A stretch of 32,784 nt of DNA, from positions 1-32,784 of IMG/VR virus record IMGVR_UViG_3300024346_000287. The stretch is one strand, 5' to 3'. This document shows, in pieces, positions 23,549-31,663 of this stretch. The stretch is from a virus. The notes below the pieces were generated by a model. That model made no database searches. It was given only the letters and a program-made list of their open reading frames with translations, and was not told where the DNA came from. Numbering within the stretch: position 1 is the stretch's first letter; each line of letters opens with the position of its first letter. The position numbers and the translations under genes are program-made.

Positions 23549-24093
23549 TGTTAACACTTAACGGTCTAATTACAGACAAGCCATTCCGCTATACTAGATT
23601 TCATGGCATAATTGATGCTGAACTTTTTGGGCGCTGCCAAGAAGACGCCCAACGCTTTCCATATTACAAAATTGAAAAGACCCGTACAAGCAATCCAAAC
23701 CGTGTATGGTTAAATCAACAGAGCGGATATCTTAGTTCAATTGCGCATGAATTCAATAGAGATGATGTACAATGTCAAATTGGTTTAGAAATGGGCAGTA
23801 TCTTCCGTGGATGTCGGACTAGAGTTGAATTATGCATGGACAGTGTTGGTAGCTGGTTGGAACCACACAAAGATGACGCGGCCAAAGTAATGACTATGCA
23901 GCTTTATTTGTCAGGACACGGCAACAGTACCAAGTTGGGCAGCACTGAAACTTGGGTACGTGAAAACGACGCATGGGCATTTGATAACACCGATCAACCC
24001 ATCCACAGCCTTGAACCATTAAAGTATAACCGTGCAAGTATTATCATCAACTATGTTACAGACGATTGGAGAGACAAATCAGTCCTAGTATAA
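23545..24093 (+). CDS. 2-oxoglutarate/Fe(II) oxygenase-like protein
   Basis: This 182-residue protein (ATG 23545, or 23548) shows H108-K-D110 in WLEPHKDDAAKV, distal H154 in QPIHSLEPL, and R163 nine residues later in NRASIIINYV, the correct spacing for the Fe(II) facial triad and the 2-oxoglutarate salt bridge. TMQLYLSGHGNS is a probable core strand. Close relatives in phages are annotated as 2OG-Fe(II) or prolyl-hydroxylase-like proteins. It probably hydroxylates a small molecule or peptide. It shares the stop/start ATGATG with the radical SAM gene before it. Confidence 0.75.
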   Translation: MMLTLNGLITDKPFRYTRFHGIIDAELFGRCQEDAQRFPYYKIEKTRTSNPNRVWLNQQSGYLSSIAHEFNRDDVQCQIGLEMGSIFRGCRTRVELCMDSVGSWLEPHKDDAAKVMTMQLYLSGHGNSTKLGSTETWVRENDAWAFDNTDQPIHSLEPLKYNRASIIINYVTDDWRDKSVLV

Positions 24094-25022
24094 ACAGTGA
24101 TGTAGCAAAGGTTGCTCCCGATGTCGCAGCATTGTTTGACAACCACAATTTTACCTATGTCTCGAATTGGAAACTTGACACACTGCCGTTGCAGAGATGT
24201 TCTGATGACAAGTACATACCTGACGGATTGCTTGTTGATTACTATCGCAATCTTGATTACCGTATGTTAGATCATATTGATTATCCAAGCAAGGTAATTG
24301 AAGGCATGTCAAAATTTAGTTTTTGGTTAGTAACCAGCATTTCTGAAAAAGGAATGCAGTCTCCGATGAACATGTATATGAACAAGCATTATGCTAATAT
24401 TCATCCTGGAAAGAAACGCTATATTGTTGCTAATTATTTGGGCTTAGATTCTGTGCCAGTTCTTGTGCAACAGCCCAAGACTGAACCTAGAGTCGACGGC
24501 GTACATATTGAAAATGTCGATCAGATTATTGACTTGTATGGCAACAACGTTAGTATAAAGGTTGCCCGCAATTACAATGAAGAAGCATTGGAATGTTCTT
24601 GGCACGGCGAAACAAATCTTCGAGACGACAATGACTACGACAATTGGTGGAGTGTAGCTTCGACATCTATCGACCATGATAATCAGATTTTGAGATATCT
24701 TAGAATACGAGGAAAATTGGCCATCGTGTCATATAACAACAGTCACCGCACCGGCCTTACGGTTGTACATGGCGAAGGCTCATTTGCAACAATACATCAT
24801 TCTGATCAATACAGCGGCGGAAGCTTCTATATTGAGACAGACTTAAAAGACATAGACTATTGGCAATTGTATTTTCACTTTGATCCAAGGGTTGGGCGCA
24901 AGACAGACAAAAAACTAGGCATAAGTATTGTTAACCATTTCGGTGACCCAAATTGGGTTATGGACGTAGACTTTAGCGGAACGCTGAACAGGCCGTGGTT
25001 ACCAGATCCGGAGAAGATATGA
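24066..25022 (+). CDS. Unknown protein with a ParB/sulfiredoxin-like segment
   Basis: This 318-residue reading uses the TTG at 24066, inside the previous gene; no in-frame ATG exists until after residue 66, and the start is uncertain. Residues 98-134 (QSPMNMYMNKHYANIHPGKK, then RYIVANYLGLDSVPVLV) resemble the ParB/sulfiredoxin core, in which a G-x-K/H-R loop (here HPGKKR, 113-118) precedes a helix with LG and a V-P-V strand. The second half is beta-rich with NSHRTGLTVVHGEGS and YWQLYFHFDP. ParB-like domains include kinases and nucleases. I cannot assign the reaction. It sits between an oxygenase and a radical SAM gene and is ATGA-coupled to the latter. Confidence 0.55.
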   Translation: MERQISPSINSDVAKVAPDVAALFDNHNFTYVSNWKLDTLPLQRCSDDKYIPDGLLVDYYRNLDYRMLDHIDYPSKVIEGMSKFSFWLVTSISEKGMQSPMNMYMNKHYANIHPGKKRYIVANYLGLDSVPVLVQQPKTEPRVDGVHIENVDQIIDLYGNNVSIKVARNYNEEALECSWHGETNLRDDNDYDNWWSVASTSIDHDNQILRYLRIRGKLAIVSYNNSHRTGLTVVHGEGSFATIHHSDQYSGGSFYIETDLKDIDYWQLYFHFDPRVGRKTDKKLGISIVNHFGDPNWVMDVDFSGTLNRPWLPDPEKI

Positions 25023-26422
25023 CAGATAAAAAGAAGCCGAGTGATACATTCTGTATCCTCCCATGGGTACATTTGAGTACTCGTCCTGATGGACAGATGC
25101 GCGTATGCTGCACTGCAAATGCCAGCAGCGTTGGCCCGACAAACGACAAAGAGCATGGGGGACAGGTAGGCATACTTAAAGATGAAAACGGCAAACCTAA
25201 CAACCTCAATGTAGCTGACTTTCAAACTGCTTGGAATTCGACGTACATGAAGAATGTGCGCAAGCAAATGCTAAATGGCGAAAAGCCTGCAAGCTGTCTC
25301 AAATGCTTTAGAGAAGAAGACGCAGGACACAGTTCAAAGCGTATGTGGGAAACTGACTATTGGGGCGCACGTAATGACATTGAACAATTGGTAGCTGAAA
25401 CTGCTGAAGACGGAAGTGTGCCGCCCAAGCTTAGATATATTGACTTGCGGTTTGGAACAAAGTGTCAACTTGCTTGTGTAATGTGTTCGCCGCATGACAG
25501 CTCTGGCTGGATTAAAGAACACACCAAGATGTATCCACAAGTGCAGAATCCAATTCTAAAGGAAACAATGAATTGGAAAGACAAAGGGTCAAGCAACGGT
25601 AGTTCGTACAATTGGCACAAAAACAATCCAGTGTTCTGGGATCAATTTAACGAGCAGATCCCCAACATGCAACAGCTTTACTTTGCTGGTGGCGAGAGCC
25701 TTATTATCGATGAACATTATACGATACTTGAAGAAGCCATTCGAAACGGACACGCCAAAAACCTTGAACTAAGATACAATTCGAACGGCGTTGAATGGCG
25801 TGATGATTTGTTTGACTTGTGGAAAGAATTCAAACTGGTGCGTTTTCATTACAGTGTAGACGACATCGAAGAACGCAATGAATATATTAGATATCCAAGC
25901 ACTTGGGAACGTACAGAAGAAGTGTTTCACATACTTGACAATGAAACAAGCGACAACGTAGAAGTCACCGTAGCTTGCGCTGTGCAAGCACTCAACATCT
26001 ATTACATTCCTGACTTTATCAAATGGAAATTGACACAAGGCTTTAAGAAGATTAACATGTGGCCATTCGGAGCAGGCGGCATTAACTATCATTTTGTATA
26101 TCATCCACCGCATCTCAATGTCAAGTCTTTGCCTGCATGGTTTAAAGATGAAGTTGAAGCAAAGTACGAAGAGTTTATTCCTTGGTGGGAAGAAAACTGG
26201 GAACTAGGCGTGCCAGAATGGCACAAAGGCAACGTAGACTATGACAAATGGCGCAACGCAGGCTATGGCATTGAACGACTTCGCGGCATGGTTAGCTTTA
26301 TGAAAAGCGAAGACTGGAGCCAGCGTATGCCCGAGATGAAAGAGTATATTGAGCTTATCGACAAAACACGAGGTACAGACTTCGGCAAGACGTTTCCAGA
26401 AATGAAAGACATTATGAAATGA
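25019..26422 (+). CDS. Twitch-type radical SAM protein
   Basis: The ATG at 25019 overlaps the previous stop (ATGA) and follows GGAGAAG; a longer in-frame start at 24995 is rejected. The 467-residue protein has the auxiliary region C12-x2-PW, C30-C31, TAWN, C93-x2-C96 (SCLKCFREEDAG), the SAM triad C149-x3-C153-x2-C156 (CQLACVMC) and FAGGES with G224-G225-E226-S227, a Ser where most relatives have Pro. The C-terminus ends RGTDFGKTFPEMK, which also occurs as RGTDFLTTFPEMQ near the end of the protein at 9778, so these two share a tail block. It is coupled by ATGA to an oxygenase-like gene. Confidence 0.9.
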   Translation: MTDKKKPSDTFCILPWVHLSTRPDGQMRVCCTANASSVGPTNDKEHGGQVGILKDENGKPNNLNVADFQTAWNSTYMKNVRKQMLNGEKPASCLKCFREEDAGHSSKRMWETDYWGARNDIEQLVAETAEDGSVPPKLRYIDLRFGTKCQLACVMCSPHDSSGWIKEHTKMYPQVQNPILKETMNWKDKGSSNGSSYNWHKNNPVFWDQFNEQIPNMQQLYFAGGESLIIDEHYTILEEAIRNGHAKNLELRYNSNGVEWRDDLFDLWKEFKLVRFHYSVDDIEERNEYIRYPSTWERTEEVFHILDNETSDNVEVTVACAVQALNIYYIPDFIKWKLTQGFKKINMWPFGAGGINYHFVYHPPHLNVKSLPAWFKDEVEAKYEEFIPWWEENWELGVPEWHKGNVDYDKWRNAGYGIERLRGMVSFMKSEDWSQRMPEMKEYIELIDKTRGTDFGKTFPEMKDIMK

Positions 26423-27300
26423 AGGCATCTATTAATAGACCACAAGACATTGAAGACCACAAAGACTATCGACTCGAATATGAGCATTGGTTAGCTGATC
26501 TTAAGGATCCAGCCGTTGTGCAAAACATGACTGAAAACTTTGCTCCTGCAATAGAATGTGATCCCATCTTTACCGACGACGAAATTGAATGGATGTATGG
26601 TTATGCATTTAGCCATTGTTCGACAGTGCGTCACAACGACAATGGTACAATGTTTATTAGCGGCAACTTGCAAGGCGTGTACGAAAAGTTTGCTGACAGA
26701 TTTAATGCAATTTTACCTGGTGCTGAGAAGTCTCCTGTTGTAGGCGGCAACTATTTTATTACTCCAAGTCAATACGGATTGCACAACGACAGCACACGAG
26801 AAAGCGATTGGGTAAACAGCTTGGAACGGACACCAAGAGACAGTGAGCGTAGAAAATGGGTGCCATGGCGTAACATCATTATTCCACTCTATACTGCACC
26901 TGCACATACTCCAAGCCAAGGTGTGTTCTTTAACGAACGCCATGTTGACTTTGCGCATGTATACAATCATGGCATGAAGCCCGGTCAAGAAACAGCAACC
27001 ACATATCCAGTTATTAAAGACCATGCTGAGGTTACGTTTCACGGACTCGATGGCAACGTAGTTTCTAAAGAAAGCACGGCAGTTCCATATAACCGAGAAC
27101 ATTATGACCAATACTTATACTATACTCCATACCGTCGTTTAACTGGATTGAATCCAGAACTGACATGTGAGTGGACGCCCAACTGTCCTATTGTGTTTGA
27201 TGCTGTTCAATTACATGCCACCAATAAAGGTACTCCGGACAAGCAATGGAACACCAAGATGGGATTGCTGTTGACATTCCTAAGGAACATTGATGGCTAA
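26419..27300 (+). CDS. 2-oxoglutarate/Fe(II) oxygenase-like protein
   Basis: This 293-residue protein has H122-N-D124 in QYGLHNDSTRES and a distal histidine candidate H266 in AVQLHATNKG, flanked by strands with WRNIIIPLYTAP (near residue 155). An unusually long insertion of about 100 residues (SQGVFFNERHVDF and onwards to LTCEWTPNC) lies between the two halves of the triad. The C-terminal arginine that binds 2-oxoglutarate is not obvious. It is probably an Fe(II) oxygenase of the prolyl-hydroxylase-like group, less certain than the other three. It starts as ATGA on the radical SAM gene and overlaps the SGNH gene (ATGGCTAA). Confidence 0.6.
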   Translation: MKASINRPQDIEDHKDYRLEYEHWLADLKDPAVVQNMTENFAPAIECDPIFTDDEIEWMYGYAFSHCSTVRHNDNGTMFISGNLQGVYEKFADRFNAILPGAEKSPVVGGNYFITPSQYGLHNDSTRESDWVNSLERTPRDSERRKWVPWRNIIIPLYTAPAHTPSQGVFFNERHVDFAHVYNHGMKPGQETATTYPVIKDHAEVTFHGLDGNVVSKESTAVPYNREHYDQYLYYTPYRRLTGLNPELTCEWTPNCPIVFDAVQLHATNKGTPDKQWNTKMGLLLTFLRNIDG

Positions 27301-27952
27301 TATATCTACATTTGGATGCAGTTTTACACAAGGTGTTTGGCCTGTACATTATAGTTGGTCCAAACAGTTTGCAAAAGACCATCCACAACACATGATAACT
27401 GATTACAGTAACGGCGGCACAAGTATAAAATGGACTGCTGGTGAATTGCTGCGAGTGTGCAAATCTGCACCAGATGACATAAAAGTAGTTCAAATTACAT
27501 CTCCTATCAGAAGCACGTTGAACTATGCTGATGTTGATTATGTCTCAATGCGATGGAAGTCAACACCAAATTTTAATCGTTATGATCGAATGATTGCACA
27601 CAGCGTTCTTGTAATGAATCTCCAAGGAAAGGCATCTACTGTAGGGCAACTGTCAAAGGATGAAACCGATCTGGTGTTCAAAACATGGCATGACTCGGTT
27701 GACCCTGAACTTGAATTGTTAGAATACGGAATGTATATTGATTGGATTAGAGCTCATGCTGATTTTGTGTTCTTCCATAAATCACATGACGCATACCAAT
27801 ATCATCTCCACAGTAACGAAACTTTGCCAAGCGTAGAGGAACATTTTGGCCTTGAGCAATTCAAGGCATGGATATACGATAAGGGACACCATTTTGGTCC
27901 CGAGGGTGTACAGGAGGTGGCTAATTGGGTATCAACAAATTTGAATCTGTAA
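27293..27952 (+). CDS. SGNH-hydrolase-like protein
   Basis: The ATG at 27293 with TAAGGA upstream is preferred over the TTG at 27290; 219 residues. It opens with FGCSFTQGVW (G8-C9-S10-F11), the block I nucleophile region with S10. YSNGGTSIKWTAG lies near residue 41 (block II Gly), and IYDKGHHFGPEGVQEVANW near the C-terminus contains D196-x-x-H199, a proper block V. It is shorter than, and clearly related in plan to, the minus-strand protein at 16914. It may acetylate or deacetylate a sugar. The perfect ribosome site of the next gene lies within its last codons. Confidence 0.7.
   Translation: MANISTFGCSFTQGVWPVHYSWSKQFAKDHPQHMITDYSNGGTSIKWTAGELLRVCKSAPDDIKVVQITSPIRSTLNYADVDYVSMRWKSTPNFNRYDRMIAHSVLVMNLQGKASTVGQLSKDETDLVFKTWHDSVDPELELLEYGMYIDWIRAHADFVFFHKSHDAYQYHLHSNETLPSVEEHFGLEQFKAWIYDKGHHFGPEGVQEVANWVSTNLNL
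27912..27927 (+). promoter_or_regulatory. Consensus ribosome binding site driving a TTG start
   Basis: AGGAGG (27912-27917) lies 7 nt before TTG 27925, immediately after an in-frame stop (TAA 27922-27924). No ATG or GTG is available between the stop and the conserved C-x2-PW region, so this site decides the start as TTG. Confidence 0.85.
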
Positions 27953-29118
27953 TTTGTCCTGCGCCTTGGCTACACCATTGCGTTAACACAAACGGCAAGA
28001 ACAGATTGTGTTGTAATAGTCAAACCAGCAAAACTGCATTTAATGAGGATTTTGATACATATTGGAACGGTCCAGAAGTGCGCGATGTTAGAGCAGCAAT
28101 GCGTAAAGGAGAACGGCATAGTCGCTGCAAAGAGTGCTGGGATAAGGAAGACTTAGGTATCTCTAGCTTACGGCAAGGCATGATCGGCCGTCTTCAGTTA
28201 GAAGACAGATGGGAGGACTTCCTATCTATTATTGATACTGATCCCGAGACCCCAATTGAAATTGATCTCAAGCTTGGCAACTATTGCAACCTAGCATGTC
28301 GTATGTGTTCAAGCTATTCAAGTAGCCAAGTTCAAAATGAAATGCAGCGCATCTATCGTGACACTGGACAAGACATAGGTGAAGATGATTACGAGATAAA
28401 GTTCCGCCAACACAAGTGGTATAACAGTGATGTGTTCATCGACAGGATCAAACACTTTAGTGACAATGGTTTGCGTTTTCTTAAATTTACAGGCGGTGAG
28501 CCGTTTATGGTACCGGCAGTGCGCAAGATAATCGACTACTATATTGAACGTGGATTAGCAAGTGAAACAGTGCTGTCGTTTATTACAAATGGCACATTGG
28601 TTACACAGGAATGGTTAGACATGTTTGATCAATTCAAATTTGTAAGCATCAATATCAGTGTTGATGGTGTAGGCGACGTATATGAATATATTCGTCATCC
28701 CGGCAAATGGGATGACTTCGATAGCAAGCTAAATATGATTGCAGCACACAGCGCATCACGTCGTGATATGTTTGTTAATCTAGTCTTTACACTTCAGATC
28801 TATAATATGTTGTCGATTAAAGACATGGTCAAATTAGCAGACAGCCACAAATTGAGTATTGAAATGATACCATTAAACAAGCCCGAGTATATTGATGTAT
28901 GTCATGCTCCGGCCCAACTTAAACAACAGGCACAAGACTTGATAGCGCAGATACAAACAACAGTCAACTTCAAGTTTGTTGAGTCTGCCAGTAAGAAGAT
29001 AGACCAAATTGGTGATCCAGAATCAGTCCGTAACAGGTTTTTGGAGATAACAGCATTGAAGGATCAATACAAGAATCAAGACGGACGTGAAATGGAATTT
29101 TGGAAATACTATGAGTAA
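27925..29118 (+). CDS. Twitch-type radical SAM protein with TTG start
   Basis: This 397-residue protein has the auxiliary region C11-x2-PW, C29-C30, DTYWN, C68-x2-C71 (RCKECWDKED), then the SAM triad C121-x3-C125-x2-C128 (CNLACRMC) and FTGGEP with G190. Helices and strands such as ISINISVDG and FVNLVFTLQIYN complete a partial TIM barrel. It is adjacent to, and the nearest in-window relative of, the gene at 29111: the SAM triads fall at the same residue numbers. It probably descends from a tandem duplication. Substrate unknown. Confidence 0.9.
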   Translation: MGINKFESVICPAPWLHHCVNTNGKNRLCCNSQTSKTAFNEDFDTYWNGPEVRDVRAAMRKGERHSRCKECWDKEDLGISSLRQGMIGRLQLEDRWEDFLSIIDTDPETPIEIDLKLGNYCNLACRMCSSYSSSQVQNEMQRIYRDTGQDIGEDDYEIKFRQHKWYNSDVFIDRIKHFSDNGLRFLKFTGGEPFMVPAVRKIIDYYIERGLASETVLSFITNGTLVTQEWLDMFDQFKFVSINISVDGVGDVYEYIRHPGKWDDFDSKLNMIAAHSASRRDMFVNLVFTLQIYNMLSIKDMVKLADSHKLSIEMIPLNKPEYIDVCHAPAQLKQQAQDLIAQIQTTVNFKFVESASKKIDQIGDPESVRNRFLEITALKDQYKNQDGREMEFWKYYE

Positions 29119-30262
29119 AACTTTCTGTGTGCTACCTTGGATGCACCTAGCTACAAACGCAAGCGGTGCTTTGCGTGTATGTTGCAATAGCACTCCAGGC
29201 AAGAATTTAATAAAAAAACCCGATGGCACTGCTTACAAATTATGGAGTGATGATATCCAACAAGCTTGGGATAGTGACACTTATAAGACAATTCGAAAGC
29301 AGTTGTTAAATGACCAACGTCCGGATATGTGTGCACGATGCTTTAGAGAAGAAGATGCAGGCTTAAAAAGTGCACGAATGGGTGTAAACCAAAAATGGAT
29401 AGAAGATCGAGAATATGAACTAGAGCCCGACATGGATATTAGATATGTTGACTTGCGGCTAGGAAACTTGTGCAATCTGCGTTGCCGCATGTGTAACCCA
29501 TATTCGAGCAATCAATGGGTAGATGAATGGCAGGCACTTACTGGACAAGACCTCGGCACAGATGAATTTAACAGATTGAAAACTATGGATTGGCCTGAGA
29601 ATCCAAAGACTTGGGAAAACCTTTTTGCGATAAGTGACACAGTTGAAGAGATTTATCTGACAGGCGGCGAGCCTACTGTGATACGCGAGCAGCATCGTTT
29701 GTTGCAGCATTTTATAGACAAAGGCACAGCAAAAAACATCAGACTCAAATACAATATCAACATGACAAACATACCCAAGCACTTGTTGGAGATGTGGACT
29801 GAGTTTAAACGTGTACAAGTCAACTGTTCGATTGACGCTTATGGTGATCTTAATCGATACATTAGATATCCAAGCCGCTGGAAAGCCGTACAAAAGACTT
29901 GGGATCAAATTCGTGCAATACCAAATGTCAGTTACGAGATACATTGTACGGTTCAAATGTATAATATTCTCAACCTAAATGAATTGATAGACTGGACTGC
30001 ACAGTATGATACTAGGGTTTATTTCAACATTCTTAACCATCCTGAAGAGCTTAACATTAGAGTTCTTCCTCTTGCATTAAAGGACGAGGCAGCACGTAGA
30101 CTTGAACCTTATATTGAATTAGAAAAGGTACAAGGTATAATTGATTATATGTATGCTGAAGATTGGTCGCATCGACTTGAAGACTTCTACACATACACAG
30201 ATGTGCTTGACAAAAGCCGTAATGAAAAGTTAATAGACCATGTACCAGAGTTAACAAGATGA
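29111..30262 (+). CDS. Twitch-type radical SAM protein
   Basis: The ATG at 29111 overlaps the previous stop (ATGAGTAA) and is preferred over 29087; 383 residues. The auxiliary cysteines are C6-x2-PW, C24-C25, C74-x2-C77 (MCARCFREEDAG), then C121-x3-C125-x2-C128 (CNLRCRMC) and LTGGEP with G185. The FREEDAG block also appears in the protein at 25019, so these two share the most similar N-terminal regions. With the gene before it, it forms a back-to-back pair of near-equal length. It ends with ATGA on the next gene. Confidence 0.9.
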   Translation: MSKTFCVLPWMHLATNASGALRVCCNSTPGKNLIKKPDGTAYKLWSDDIQQAWDSDTYKTIRKQLLNDQRPDMCARCFREEDAGLKSARMGVNQKWIEDREYELEPDMDIRYVDLRLGNLCNLRCRMCNPYSSNQWVDEWQALTGQDLGTDEFNRLKTMDWPENPKTWENLFAISDTVEEIYLTGGEPTVIREQHRLLQHFIDKGTAKNIRLKYNINMTNIPKHLLEMWTEFKRVQVNCSIDAYGDLNRYIRYPSRWKAVQKTWDQIRAIPNVSYEIHCTVQMYNILNLNELIDWTAQYDTRVYFNILNHPEELNIRVLPLALKDEAARRLEPYIELEKVQGIIDYMYAEDWSHRLEDFYTYTDVLDKSRNEKLIDHVPELTR

Positions 30263-31662
30263 GAACTAAACCAATACATTACAAACTGTCAAAAAATATA
30301 GTCACAGTGAGAGGGCAGCGCGACATCGTCGTTGTGTTCTATAACGACTATTTTGACAACAAAGACAAATACCAAAACGATTACACATATGCAAGCGAAT
30401 TGATGAAATTTACTTGGTCGACAACAAATAGCTCACTTAACCAGTCGTATGATTTTATTATAAGTGACAACCTAGAAGAAGCACTAATTGATGCAAAGGG
30501 TATGGGATTCAAATGTGCAGTTGTACAGACACCGGGACATGTAATACGCGGCGACTTTGTTGAACACCTCAACAAGATGCGACAGCAAGACTGGTTGCTA
30601 ATAGGCCACATACTTGAAGATGACAATTATCTCAAGTTACATGACCAGTGCTTTGTGTTGAATCTCGAGAAACTTGGCGTAGATGATATGGACGCAGGTT
30701 GGCCACAACGCGATGTCCTTGTGCCAATGTATACGCGATCCGATGAAAACTTTCATGACAGCTATACTCCAATGTGGACTGAGTTCAATCAACAATACAG
30801 TGAGAGAAACGTTAAATGGGGCTGGAAGTGGATTTCACGAGGGCTCATAAACAGCGCAGTGTTGTCGTTCAACAAGGACGTGCGCAATAGCAAGATACAT
30901 TTGTATCCGGAAAATCTAGGACATCGTGATACTTGGTTGCGCAAAAATACACAGCCGACACAGATGAGCAAGATATTCGATCAAATTGATAATTTTGATC
31001 ACCGCAAGCTGCACATGTTTAATAATGAACTAGTGTCTAAAGATTTGATACAAAATCAAACCAAGCAACAAAGCTTCGACAACATTGTGGTTTTGGCATC
31101 TGGATTTTATGGGCTTAAAACTACCAAGCTATTCGATGCTAAAAAGCTAGTGTACTACGATATATTGCAGCCTATGCTAGATGTCACAAAGCGTATTAAT
31201 GATGAATGGGACGGAGTAAGTGACATTATTGAATTTGCTCCCGATCACACAGTATTCAACGACGCTCGGGTCGTACGGCACGACATATATACAGAAGGTG
31301 TGTTCAAGGATCAAAGTGAATTGACAGAATATTTAACCCACTATCGCACGATAGAAAAACAATACAATCAAATTGACATCATTGCAGATCCGCAATCATT
31401 CCTCGATATTGTCCCTGTATCAGGTTCGACATACATTTGGCTAGACAGTGTTTACACATATTGGGCAAACTTATGGAAGCACCGACCGAGAGAACTAGAA
31501 CACAGTTATCAAACTATTATGAGCGAGCTTTCTAAACGAGACAATGACATTTGGATACATGTAAAAGATCCAAATGGTCATATTAGAATATTGCACAACA
31601 AGAGTTCAGAGTTGCGATTCCTAGACGCAGCGTTTTCTAGTAATTACAAGACTTGGAGTTAA
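30259..31662 (+). CDS. Two-domain protein: glycosyltransferase-like N-terminus plus degenerate methyltransferase-like C-terminus
   Basis: This 467-residue protein starts with an alpha/beta region: DIVVVFYNDYFDN (about residue 21), AVVQTPGHVIRGDFVEHL, LLIGHILEDDNYLKLHDQCF, the last of which I recall from uncharacterised cyanophage proteins. The C-terminal half (about 275-467) reads NIVVLASGFYGLKTTKLF, LVYYDI, VVRHDIYTEGVF and TYIWLDSVYTY, following the same order as the second half of the protein at 11337 (IIYADIS, FIRGDINLIG, YLWTSNAW). The shared module looks like a Rossmann-type methyltransferase fold with a worn motif I. The substrate is unknown. One base separates it from the next gene. 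Confidence 0.6.
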   Translation: MRTKPIHYKLSKNIVTVRGQRDIVVVFYNDYFDNKDKYQNDYTYASELMKFTWSTTNSSLNQSYDFIISDNLEEALIDAKGMGFKCAVVQTPGHVIRGDFVEHLNKMRQQDWLLIGHILEDDNYLKLHDQCFVLNLEKLGVDDMDAGWPQRDVLVPMYTRSDENFHDSYTPMWTEFNQQYSERNVKWGWKWISRGLINSAVLSFNKDVRNSKIHLYPENLGHRDTWLRKNTQPTQMSKIFDQIDNFDHRKLHMFNNELVSKDLIQNQTKQQSFDNIVVLASGFYGLKTTKLFDAKKLVYYDILQPMLDVTKRINDEWDGVSDIIEFAPDHTVFNDARVVRHDIYTEGVFKDQSELTEYLTHYRTIEKQYNQIDIIADPQSFLDIVPVSGSTYIWLDSVYTYWANLWKHRPRELEHSYQTIMSELSKRDNDIWIHVKDPNGHIRILHNKSSELRFLDAAFSSNYKTWS

Positions 31663-31663
31663 C

